Made by a program: the position numbers and the translations under genes. 8,071 nt of DNA from Candidatus Saccharimonadota bacterium. Its GTDB lineage: Bacteria > Patescibacteriota > Saccharimonadia > Saccharimonadales > Saccharimonadaceae. The DNA lies in the NCBI GenBank assembly GCA_905371595.1, contig CAJPLU010000031.1:1-8071 (forward strand). The letters are read 5' to 3'. Position 1 is the stretch's first letter; the number at the start of each line of letters is the position of its first letter. Shown here in pieces: positions 1 to 6,169 of this stretch. The notes beneath the pieces are model-generated. The model had not been told where the DNA came from, searched no databases, and was given only the letters and a program-made list of their open reading frames with translations.

Positions 1-1
1 C

Positions 2-22
2 GCAGAATTGGATGCTTTCTGA
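2..22 (+). CDS. C-terminal end of an upstream gene (partial)
   Basis: Reading the frame that ends in TGA at 20-22 gives the last residues AELDAF and a stop. The stop overlaps the ATG of the next gene by one base (TGATG), the same kind of junction seen at two other places in this window, so this is probably the tail of a co-transcribed upstream gene. Too little is visible to name it. If real, it shows that TGA is used as a stop in this genome. Confidence 0.45.
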   Translation, partial: AELDAF

Positions 23-666
23 TGGCCGAGATTGTTCCGACAGTGCTCTGCGAAAATGCAGAAGATTACAAGCTAACGATTGAGCGTTTATCGTCGTTTG
101 CTAAGCGCGTTCATCTAGATTTGGCTGATGGCGAATTTGCACCGACCAAAACCGTCGAGCTGAGCGAGATGTGGTGGCCGCAAGACTGGCAGGTTGATAT
201 CCATGCTATGGTGGCGCGGCCGAGTTTGTATGTTGATGCTTTGGTGCAAATGCGGCCGTCGCTGGTGATTTTTCATGCCGAAGTCGACGAGGATTTGCAG
301 CCTTCTATCCAGCAACTCAAGGCCTCGGGTATTCAGACTGGCGTGGGATTGCTGCGCCCGACGGTGCCAAATACCGTCAAAGATGTCATCAGCGCAGTTG
401 ATCATGTGCTGGTATTTAGCGGTGATTTGGGCCACTATGGCGGCAAGGCTAGCTTGATGCAGCTGGAAAAGGTTCGCTTGATTCGCAGTATTCATCCTAG
501 CGTTGAAGTTGGCTGGGATGGCGGCGCGACGCTCGAAAATGTTTTTAGCCTGGCGCAAGGCGGCGTTAATATCGTCAACTGCGGCAGCGCTATACATTCG
601 GCGCCAGATCCGGCAGAAGCTTATCAGAAATTAGTAGCAGAAGTTAATAAGCAAGGAGTAATCTAG
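22..666 (+). CDS. rpe: ribulose-phosphate 3-epimerase-like TIM-barrel protein
   Basis: A 214-residue protein, close to the usual 210-230 of the Rpe family, which interconverts ribulose 5-phosphate and xylulose 5-phosphate in the cytoplasm. The four expected metal/catalytic positions are present in order: H31 and D33 in VHLDLADG, H61 in VDIHAMV, and D166 in GWDGGA. The phosphate-binding end (NCGSAIHSAPDP, about 186-197) also fits. The loop that is normally NPGFGGQ reads GDLGHYGGKA here (about 134-143), and the opening SxLSAD-type strand is VPTVLCENAE, so this is a divergent member and a related sugar-phosphate specificity cannot be excluded. The ATG has no strong ribosome binding site and overlaps an upstream TGA, suggesting coupled translation. 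It is followed directly by the transketolase genes, which use its product. Confidence 0.8.
   Translation: MAEIVPTVLCENAEDYKLTIERLSSFAKRVHLDLADGEFAPTKTVELSEMWWPQDWQVDIHAMVARPSLYVDALVQMRPSLVIFHAEVDEDLQPSIQQLKASGIQTGVGLLRPTVPNTVKDVISAVDHVLVFSGDLGHYGGKASLMQLEKVRLIRSIHPSVEVGWDGGATLENVFSLAQGGVNIVNCGSAIHSAPDPAEAYQKLVAEVNKQGVI
653..658 (+). promoter_or_regulatory. ribosome binding site for transketolase N subunit
   Basis: AAGGAG lies inside the last codons of the epimerase gene, 8 bases before GTG at 667. It supports GTG as the start codon immediately after the TAG at 664-666. Confidence 0.75.
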
Positions 667-1536
667 GTGGCTCGCGAAAAATTATCTATTCCACAGCTCA
701 AAATAAAAGCCAACGATGTGCGGCGCGACGTAGTTCATATGCTAGAGCTGGCCAAGAGCGGGCACCCAGGCGGCGCGCTGGGGCTGGCGGATATCGTCAC
801 GGCACTATATTTCAATATTATGAATATCGATCCGCAGAACCCTGAATGGCCAGAGCGCGATATCTTCATATTGAGTAATGGCCACACAGTGCCGGTACAA
901 TACGCGGCCATGGCCGAGGCAGGATACTTCCCAGTCGAGGAGCTGTCGACGCTGCGCAAGCTCGGATCGCGCCTGCAGGGCCACCCAGAGCGCGTCAAGT
1001 TGCCAGGGCTCGAGAATACTTCCGGGCCGCTAGGCAGCGGTATCGGGCAAGCGGCGGGTTACGCGTATGCGCTGCAGTATCTGGATAAGCAGCGCCACCG
1101 CTGGGTGTACGCGATTGCCGGCGACGGCGAGCTTGATGAAGGTAATATCTGGGAGTCGGCGATGTTTGCCGGTAAGTATAAACTACGCCAGTTAATCCTC
1201 TTCATTGACCGTAATAACATTCAGATTGACGGCCCGACCGAAGATGTCATGCCGCTGGAAAATTTGCGCGGCAAGTGGGAAAGTTTTGGCTGGCACGTCC
1301 AAGAAATCGACGGCAACAATATTGAAGGCATCATCGACGCGGTGAATCTGGCTAAGGCGATCGAGAATCGGCCGTGCTGCATTATCGCGCATACGATTCC
1401 AGGCCGCGGTGTTGGCTTTATGGAATACGATTACAAGTGGCACGGCGTAGCGCCATCAAGCGATCAAGCGGCTACGGCGCTGGCTGATTTGGCGCATTCA
1501 GAATTGCAACAAGATGCAGGAGGATATTATGAGTAA
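667..1536 (+). CDS. tkt: transketolase, N-terminal (thiamine diphosphate-binding) subunit
   Basis: A 289-residue protein matching the first domain of transketolase, which transfers two-carbon ketol units between sugar phosphates. Visible motifs in order are SGHPGGALG (31-39, H33), FILSNGH (67-73), GHPE (105-108), TSGPLGSGIGQ (118-128), and the ThDP/metal signature GDGELDEGN (152-160) ending in NN at 183-184, then PGRGVGF (245-251) and KWHG (257-260). Ordinary transketolase is about 620-670 residues in one chain. Here the pyrimidine-binding and C-terminal domains are on a separate gene at 2619-3617, as in archaea and many reduced bacteria. The start is GTG with a good ribosome binding site. 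The last 8 bases overlap the start of the membrane protein gene. The two subunits must assemble for activity, since the catalytic Glu is on the other chain. Confidence 0.95.
   Translation: MAREKLSIPQLKIKANDVRRDVVHMLELAKSGHPGGALGLADIVTALYFNIMNIDPQNPEWPERDIFILSNGHTVPVQYAAMAEAGYFPVEELSTLRKLGSRLQGHPERVKLPGLENTSGPLGSGIGQAAGYAYALQYLDKQRHRWVYAIAGDGELDEGNIWESAMFAGKYKLRQLILFIDRNNIQIDGPTEDVMPLENLRGKWESFGWHVQEIDGNNIEGIIDAVNLAKAIENRPCCIIAHTIPGRGVGFMEYDYKWHGVAPSSDQAATALADLAHSELQQDAGGYYE
1518..1523 (+). promoter_or_regulatory. ribosome binding site deciding the start of the membrane protein
   Basis: AGGAGG sits 5 bases before ATG at 1529. It lies downstream of an in-frame ATG at 1514, so 1529 is the better start. 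The site is within the end of the transketolase N-subunit gene, consistent with translational coupling. Confidence 0.8.
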
Positions 1537-2626
1537 TCAATCGTCTAACAATTCGATGCCGTCCAAGGCGCCGAAACCGCCAACTCCACCAAAGCCGCCG
1601 AAACCGCCAACTCCGCCAAAGCCGCCGAAACCGCCGAAGTCTTCGGTCGCATCTGCTCCGTCAGAGCCGCCAGTTCAGCCAGCTGCCTCAGCGCCGCCTG
1701 TTTCGCCGCCAGCGCCGCAATATGCTGCTCCACAGTACACCGCTCCGCCAGCAAACAATGCTTATCCGCCGGCTAGCCCTTACGCTTATCCGTATTCGCA
1801 GCCTGCGCCAACACAGTCGCCGGGCAACTGGATGGGTGCTGTTAGTATCATACTTGGCTTGCTTTGGATGAGTATGATTGGCTTGCCTCTGGGCATTGCT
1901 AGCGTTGTCAAGGCGAACCGCTACGGTACTTCGAAAGTAGCAGGTGTTATCGGTATTATTATTAATTCGGTTACGCTTGTTATTTCTATTATCGTTACGA
2001 TACTTCTAGTGTCTGGGGCGATGCAGCCGCTTTTCTCGCAGTTTGATCACGCCGGCGATAACAAAGCCAAGGAAAAGGACAGCGCCAGAACTGTCCGAAG
2101 CGTCTCGCTTGATGATAATTACCAGCCGCAGGGTTCGCCAGTTTGGCGCATCGAAAACGGCAAATTGCCAGAAGGTTGGACTGAAAAGGAAAACGATAAT
2201 GGCGTTCATTGGTATTCTGATGGCAGCGGACTCTTAATGACTATATCTGTGGTTGGTAGCGAAAATTTTATCAGTAGTTCTGATAGAGTTAATTCGCGAA
2301 AAGTTATCGAAGACAAGATCGGAAATGCGAAGAGTAACGGTGACTTGGTGACTGGTATAGAGTGGTATCAGTCATTTGCTGATTTCGCAAATGACCGCGG
2401 CGCTGTACAACTTTTGTGTGCTCGCGTTTTGGCTAATGACAGCAGCGGCAAGCCGCATTTATCAGTGATTTGCTCGCGAGCATACGGTAAAGGAAGTTAC
2501 TTATTGTACTTATACAACAATAAAGAATCGCTCGCTGTTTCAGAAAGCGCCAAGGCGATGTTCCGATCGCTAGTGATTCTCGAGAAAAAAGATGCAAAAC
2601 GATATTCAGGAGAAGGCCGTGTATAA
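1529..2626 (+). CDS. proline-rich DUF4190-type membrane protein of unknown function
   Basis: A 365-residue protein. Residues 11-99 are low-complexity and rich in Pro/Ala/Tyr, opening with a PKPPTPPKP repeat (15-37) and followed by PQYAAPQYTAPP-type stretches. Two hydrophobic helices lie at about 102-125 and 138-163, separated by a short basic loop (KANRYGTSK), a layout typical of DUF4190 proteins. A polar domain of about 200 residues follows, rich in Ser/Asn/Asp and probable beta strands. It holds the only two cysteines, C297 and C315, which could form a disulfide. There is no signal peptide. The basic loop suggests both tails face outward, but the lysine-rich N-tail makes topology uncertain. 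It lies between the two transketolase subunit genes with 8-base overlaps on both sides, so it is co-translated with them. No catalytic motif is seen and the function is unknown. Confidence 0.85.
   Translation: MSNQSSNNSMPSKAPKPPTPPKPPKPPTPPKPPKPPKSSVASAPSEPPVQPAASAPPVSPPAPQYAAPQYTAPPANNAYPPASPYAYPYSQPAPTQSPGNWMGAVSIILGLLWMSMIGLPLGIASVVKANRYGTSKVAGVIGIIINSVTLVISIIVTILLVSGAMQPLFSQFDHAGDNKAKEKDSARTVRSVSLDDNYQPQGSPVWRIENGKLPEGWTEKENDNGVHWYSDGSGLLMTISVVGSENFISSSDRVNSRKVIEDKIGNAKSNGDLVTGIEWYQSFADFANDRGAVQLLCARVLANDSSGKPHLSVICSRAYGKGSYLLYLYNNKESLAVSESAKAMFRSLVILEKKDAKRYSGEGRV
1571..1639 (+). repeat. 27-base tandem repeat coding for PKPPTPPKP units
   Basis: Two full 27-base copies (1571-1597 and 1598-1624) differ at one base, at copy position 18 (a in the first, g in the second). 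A partial third copy follows (1625-1639). The unit is a multiple of three, so copy number could change without breaking the frame. It encodes a proline/lysine-rich tail likely to adopt a polyproline helix. Confidence 0.85.
2608..2612 (+). promoter_or_regulatory. ribosome binding site deciding the start of transketolase C subunit
   Basis: AGGAG lies 6 bases before GTG at 2619. It favours this GTG over the in-frame ATG at 2592, which has only a poor purine stretch upstream and would create a 35-base overlap. The chosen start reproduces the 8-base overlap seen at the other end of the membrane protein gene. Confidence 0.7.
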
Positions 2627-3617
2627 TTATCCTCTAAATGACAACATTTATAATGAAAAACCAGAAGCAGAAGCTACGCGCGCTGGTTTTGGGCGCGGTT
2701 TGAAAGCAGCCGGCGAAGCTGATGAGCGAGTAGTTGGTCTGTGCGCCGATCTGGTCGAGAGCGTCAAAATGGATGCCTTTGCCAAGGCTTTTCCTGAGCG
2801 TTATATCGAGGTCGGTATCGCCGAGCAAAACCTAGCGACGGTGGCAAGCGGCCTAGCGCGCGCTGGTAAAATTCCGTTTGCAGCCAGTTACGCGGCGTTT
2901 CACCCGGGGCGCAGCTGGGAGCAGATCAAAGCGACGATTGCACTTAATGATATGCCGGTTAAGATTGTCGGCGGACATAGCGGTACAACGGTTGGGCCGG
3001 ATGGTGCTACCCACCAAATGTTTGAGGATATCGCGTTGATGCGGGTGTTGCCGAACATGATTGTCGTTTGCCCGGGTGATGCTATTGAGGCCGAGAAAGC
3101 CACTAAAGCACTTGCCAGGACTGATAAGCCGGCTTATTTGCGGTTAACGCGCGCTGCTACGCCGACATTCAGTACACTGGATTCGCCATTCGAGATTGGC
3201 CAGGCGTATGTGTTGCGCCAGGGCAGCGATGCGACGATTGTCAGCACTGGCATCATGACGGCGTACGCGCTGCGAGCAGCTAACGAATTGCAAAGTAGCA
3301 GCGTCTCGGTCGAAGTGGTACATGTGCCGACGGTCAAGCCGCTCGATAACGAGACGATTCTGGCCAGTGTTCGCAAAACTGGCCGGGTAGTTACAGTTGA
3401 GGACGCGCAAATTGCTGGCGGTTTGGGCGGCGCTGTTGCCGAACTACTAGGCGAACAGCTGCCGTCGCCATTATTGCGCATCGGCATGAATGATCGTTTC
3501 GGCGAGAGCGGCGAGGCTGGCGAGTTGCTGCAAGCCTTTGGACTTGATGAAGCGAGTATCGCTCAGAAGACGCGCGAATTTGTTGATCGCGTGCCGCAAT
3601 ACCATGCAGGATTTTAA
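2619..3617 (+). CDS. tkt: transketolase, C-terminal (pyrimidine-binding) subunit
   Basis: A 332-residue protein corresponding to the central and C-terminal domains of transketolase. The catalytic Glu that activates thiamine diphosphate is E69 in GIAEQN. It is followed by SYAAFHPGRSWEQIK (90-104, the aromatic pocket for the aminopyrimidine ring), GGHSGTTVGPDGATHQ (118-133), and the C-terminal domain with VEDAQIAGGLG (260-270) and NDRFGESG (291-298). It completes the enzyme begun at 667-1536. I place the start at GTG 2619 rather than ATG 2592 because of a well-spaced AGGAG. The N-terminal 20 residues (YNYPLNDNIYNEK) look like a non-conserved extension. Its GTG overlaps the stop of the membrane protein gene (GTGTATAA). 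DXS and pyruvate dehydrogenase E1-beta share this fold, but the pairing with a transketolase-type N subunit supports transketolase. Confidence 0.93.
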   Translation: MYNYPLNDNIYNEKPEAEATRAGFGRGLKAAGEADERVVGLCADLVESVKMDAFAKAFPERYIEVGIAEQNLATVASGLARAGKIPFAASYAAFHPGRSWEQIKATIALNDMPVKIVGGHSGTTVGPDGATHQMFEDIALMRVLPNMIVVCPGDAIEAEKATKALARTDKPAYLRLTRAATPTFSTLDSPFEIGQAYVLRQGSDATIVSTGIMTAYALRAANELQSSSVSVEVVHVPTVKPLDNETILASVRKTGRVVTVEDAQIAGGLGGAVAELLGEQLPSPLLRIGMNDRFGESGEAGELLQAFGLDEASIAQKTREFVDRVPQYHAGF

Positions 3618-3620
3618 GGA

Positions 3621-3626
3621 AAGGAG
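3621..3626 (+). promoter_or_regulatory. ribosome binding site for the aldolase
   Basis: AAGGAG lies 6 bases before ATG at 3633, in the 15-base gap after the transketolase stop. The gap has no room for a terminator, so the aldolase is very likely in the same transcript. Confidence 0.8.
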
Positions 3627-3632
3627 ACAACG

Positions 3633-4547
3633 ATGAGTTTATCAATTGATGAAATTCGCCAGTGTACCAGCCGGGCGCGCGACCTAATGCGACGCAGCCG
3701 GCTAGAGGGTTTCGCGGTGGGAGCTTTTAACATTGACAATCAAGAAACATTGCGTGCGATTTGCCAGGCAGCGCAAAAAACCAAGGCGCCAGTGATGGTC
3801 GAAGTCAGCGCTAACGAAGCAGCTTCGCTGGGCGGCTACGAAAATATTCGCGATTTGGTCGATAACTATAGTCAAAACTACGGTGTCGAGATGTATATCA
3901 ACCTCGATCACGCGCCGACAGTCGAGGGTTGCAAGCAGGCTATTGATGCTGGCTTTGAATTCATTCATATCGATATTTCGCAGGCAAATCACGATGCTTC
4001 GCTCGAGGAAATTATCGAGAAAACTCGTGAAGTTGTCGAATATGCTAAGTTTACAGGCGCGCTGGTCGAGGCCGAGGAGCGCTATTTCTTTGGCGACTCC
4101 AACCTGCATAAAGAAGAAATCGACTACGAAGAAGTCAAAAAATGGAACACCAAGCCCGAGGAGGCCAAAAGTTTTGTCGATGCCACGGGTATCGATACTA
4201 TGGCGGTGCAGGTTGGTAACTTGCACGGGCTGTATCCGGTGCCGAAGATTCTCGACCTAGATTTGCTGCGCCAAATTCGGGCGGCGATTGATTGCCAGAT
4301 TAGCTTGCATGGCGGTAGCGGCACGCCGCTGCACTACTTTGAGGACGCGTCCAAAATTGGTGTTAGCAAGATCAACATCAACAGCGATCTGCGCTATGCT
4401 TTTCGTACTACGCTCGAAAAGGTTCTGCGCGAGAACCCTGACGAGTATGCTGTTTTCAAGCTGATGCCCGAAGTTTACGATGCTGTCCAGAAAGTTGTCG
4501 AAGAGAAAATTGGCGCTTTTGGTAGCGCTGGAAAGGCAACGCTTTAG
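3633..4547 (+). CDS. fba: class II (metal-dependent) fructose-bisphosphate aldolase family protein
   Basis: A 304-residue TIM-barrel protein of the length usual for short class II aldolases, which cleave ketose bisphosphates to DHAP plus an aldose phosphate. Visible motifs: VGAFNIDNQE (29-38), LDHAPTVE (91-98, catalytic D92 and metal ligand H93), VEAEE (145-149), GNLHGLYP (195-202, H198), SLHGGSGTP (224-232, H226 and phosphate-binding glycines), and KININSDLR (246-254). All expected metal ligands are present. Several positions differ from the usual family text: VEAEERYFFG instead of VEAELGxxGG, and GNLHGLYP instead of GTxHGxY. The substrate could therefore be fructose 1,6-, tagatose 1,6- or sedoheptulose 1,7-bisphosphate. 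Its TAG stop overlaps the GTG of the sugar kinase gene by one base, so the two are probably translated together. Confidence 0.88.
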   Translation: MSLSIDEIRQCTSRARDLMRRSRLEGFAVGAFNIDNQETLRAICQAAQKTKAPVMVEVSANEAASLGGYENIRDLVDNYSQNYGVEMYINLDHAPTVEGCKQAIDAGFEFIHIDISQANHDASLEEIIEKTREVVEYAKFTGALVEAEERYFFGDSNLHKEEIDYEEVKKWNTKPEEAKSFVDATGIDTMAVQVGNLHGLYPVPKILDLDLLRQIRAAIDCQISLHGGSGTPLHYFEDASKIGVSKININSDLRYAFRTTLEKVLRENPDEYAVFKLMPEVYDAVQKVVEEKIGAFGSAGKATL

Positions 4548-5527
4548 TGGCGGTTAAAATTTTAGCAATCGGCAAAGGTACGCAAGACGTATTCCTTCGC
4601 AGCAATGAGTTCGACCCGCATACTCGCGGCAAGAAAGTCTTTACCGAGCTGCCGCTAGGCATCAAAATGGAAGTCGAAGACGTAATCTTCAGCACTGGCG
4701 GCAATGCTACAAATGTCGCGACAACGTTTGCCCGCCAGGGCTTAGACAGTCGCTATATGTGGGCGCTGGGTAATGACTCGGCCAGCCAGGCGGTGATCGC
4801 GGCGCTTGATACCGAGGGTGTCGATACACGCGATGTCTTGATTGATGATCGAATGCAAGCTGGCTATTCAGTAATTTTGATCGCCACCAATGGCGAACGC
4901 ACGATTCTGAACCACCGCGGGCGGACATTTGGCAAGGACGTTGGCCGCTTGAATTTGCAAGCTATCAGCCAAGCTGATTGGATTTATCCGACATCGCTAG
5001 CCGACAACAGTCTGACGGTGTTACGGGTGATTCTGGACGAAGCTGAGCGCGTTGGCGCCAAAGTCATGCTCAACCCGGCTGGTCCGGAGCTAGCTGATCC
5101 GGAAAAGTTGAAAGGCTTGCTGGACACAGTTGACGTGCTTTGCACCAACAAAGAAGAGATGCAAAAATTAGTAGCTGGCGAGACTATCGAGGAGTTGGCT
5201 CTGCGGGCGCTGCACTATTGTCCGACAGTGATTGTTAGCGACGGTCCAAATGGCGTGGTAGCGACTGACGGCAAGACATTGGTGCGCGCTGGCATGTATG
5301 AAGACGTGCCAGTAGTCGATCGCACGGGCGCCGGCGATGCTTTTGCTAGCGGCTTTTTGAGCCAGTGGGCGCAAGGTAAAAGCTTAAAAGATTCGATTAT
5401 TTTCGCTAGCGCCAATTCGACTAGCGTTGTTACTAAAATTGGCGCCAAAGACGGCATCTTGTATAAAGGCGTCAAATTGCACGCTATGCCGATTACCGAG
5501 AAACAATTACCAAAACGAGGAGAATAA
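4547..5527 (+). CDS. PfkB-family carbohydrate kinase
   Basis: A 326-residue protein of the ribokinase/PfkB superfamily, which phosphorylates sugars or nucleosides with ATP. It has the N-terminal glycine motif STGGNATNVA (49-58), the metal-associated NxxE motif NKEE (201-204), and the C-terminal signature DRTGAGDAFASGF (258-270) with catalytic base D264 and the anion hole GAGD. The substrate is not decided by these motifs. Candidates are ribose, fructose 6-phosphate, fructose 1-phosphate, tagatose 6-phosphate or sedoheptulose 7-phosphate. The one-base overlap with the upstream aldolase (TAGTG) resembles kinase-aldolase pairs such as lacC-lacD, which favours a sugar phosphate whose product the aldolase cleaves. 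GTG start, with a modest GGAAAGG at 4530-4536. The C-terminal tail after about residue 305 is not conserved in the family motifs I know. Confidence 0.9.
   Translation: MAVKILAIGKGTQDVFLRSNEFDPHTRGKKVFTELPLGIKMEVEDVIFSTGGNATNVATTFARQGLDSRYMWALGNDSASQAVIAALDTEGVDTRDVLIDDRMQAGYSVILIATNGERTILNHRGRTFGKDVGRLNLQAISQADWIYPTSLADNSLTVLRVILDEAERVGAKVMLNPAGPELADPEKLKGLLDTVDVLCTNKEEMQKLVAGETIEELALRALHYCPTVIVSDGPNGVVATDGKTLVRAGMYEDVPVVDRTGAGDAFASGFLSQWAQGKSLKDSIIFASANSTSVVTKIGAKDGILYKGVKLHAMPITEKQLPKRGE
5517..5522 (+). promoter_or_regulatory. ribosome binding site for the LOG-like gene
   Basis: GAGGAG lies 4 bases before ATG at 5527, inside the last codons of the kinase gene. The ATG overlaps the kinase TAA by one base (TAATG). 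Confidence 0.7.
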
Positions 5528-6135
5528 TGAAATACCAGATTTGCGTATCGGGCGCGGCGTCGGGCGAGACAGTTGATAGCGCTCACGAAAAAGCTTTTGC
5601 GATTGGCGCTGAAATCGCACGTTCGGGCAAGACATTGCTGACAGGCGCTACCGTCGGCTTGCCGCACTTTGCGGCGCGCGGCTTCAAAAGTGTTAGCCAG
5701 ACCAAAGGCGTGTCGGTCGGATTCTCGCCGGCTAGTTCGTTTCGCGAACATATTTCGACTTACCGTTTGCCGACTGCCGAATTCGACTATATCAACTTCA
5801 CCGGTATGGAATATGTTGGCCGCGATGTTCACTTAGTGCGCAGTGCCGACGCAGTTATTACCGTCGGCGGGCGAATGGGCAGCCTGCACGAGCTATCGAC
5901 AGCGCTCGAAAGTCGTAAGGTCTGCGGTATCTTGCTGGGTAGCGGCGGTCTGGCAGATTACACGATTACTCTGCTCAAGAACGTTTGGGCGCCGGGCGCT
6001 AAAGATGTCATTTACGACGCTAACCCTGAGCGGTTAGTGGCGCGAGTCATTGAGGCGCTTGACAAGAAATACGCCGATGTTGAGCACGACAGCAGCGACC
6101 CGCAGGTTAGCGCTAAACGCTACGGCCAAGGTTAG
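5527..6135 (+). CDS. LOG/TIGR00725-like Rossmann-fold nucleotide-binding protein
   Basis: A 202-residue protein with the layout of the SLOG superfamily: an N-terminal strand-loop (ICVSGAASG, 5-13), LLTGATVGLPHFAARG (37-52), and VHLVRSADAVITVGGRMGSLHE (101-122). The last matches the family's PGGxGTxxE signature, but with Val for Pro and Ser for Thr. LOG enzymes hydrolyse nucleoside 5'-monophosphates to base plus ribose 5-phosphate. R105 and E122 match the positions expected for activity, but the altered motif leaves catalysis open, and other SLOG proteins only bind nucleotides. The residues after about 183 (VEHDSSDPQVSAKRYGQG) look like a disordered tail. It is the last gene of the sugar-phosphate cluster and overlaps the kinase gene by one base. 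The specific function is inferred, not shown. Confidence 0.75.
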   Translation: MKYQICVSGAASGETVDSAHEKAFAIGAEIARSGKTLLTGATVGLPHFAARGFKSVSQTKGVSVGFSPASSFREHISTYRLPTAEFDYINFTGMEYVGRDVHLVRSADAVITVGGRMGSLHELSTALESRKVCGILLGSGGLADYTITLLKNVWAPGAKDVIYDANPERLVARVIEALDKKYADVEHDSSDPQVSAKRYGQG

Positions 6136-6153
6136 CTAGAAATAGTCCAAAAA

Positions 6154-6162
6154 TGTTAAAAT
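6154..6162 (+). promoter_or_regulatory. probable extended -10 promoter for uvrB (leaderless)
   Basis: TGTTAAAAT matches an extended -10 element (TGn followed by TAAAAT, one mismatch to TATAAT). Its last base is followed by 7 bases and then the uvrB ATG, so transcription would begin at or one base before the A of the ATG. No clear -35 hexamer is seen 16-19 bases upstream, as is common for extended -10 promoters. No LexA-type palindrome is visible in the 34-base gap. Confidence 0.5.
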
Positions 6163-6169
6163 ATACCAG

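Noticed and set aside
1514..1528. Upstream in-frame ATG as the start of the membrane protein
   Set aside because: The AGGAGG lies between this ATG and the one at 1529, so it would serve 1529. Starting at 1514 would place the ribosome binding site inside the coding region.
1571..1639. The tandem repeat as a CRISPR-like or regulatory array
   Set aside because: Copies are directly adjacent without spacers, in frame and translated as a proline-rich tail, so it is a coding repeat.
2592..2618. Upstream in-frame ATG as the start of the transketolase C subunit
   Set aside because: It has no good ribosome binding site and the added residues are not conserved in the family. GTG at 2619 has AGGAG 6 bases upstream. 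The choice is likely but not certain.
2622..2654. Two TATAAT hexamers (2622-2627 and 2649-2654) as an internal promoter for the transketolase C gene
   Set aside because: Transcription from them would start after the GTG and no in-frame start follows closely; no -35 match was seen. They fall in codons for Tyr/Asn-rich residues and are probably chance.
5215..5832. A 205-codon open frame on the minus strand, and others of 160-210 codons at 115-597, 3702-4226 and 6281-6913
   Set aside because: Each lies antisense to a clearly conserved gene, has no recognisable motif and no ribosome binding site I could find. They are shadows produced by the codon bias of the plus-strand genes.
6136..6169. Rho-independent terminator or SOS box between the LOG-like gene and uvrB
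   Set aside because: No GC-rich hairpin followed by a T-run and no LexA-like palindrome can be seen in these 34 bases.
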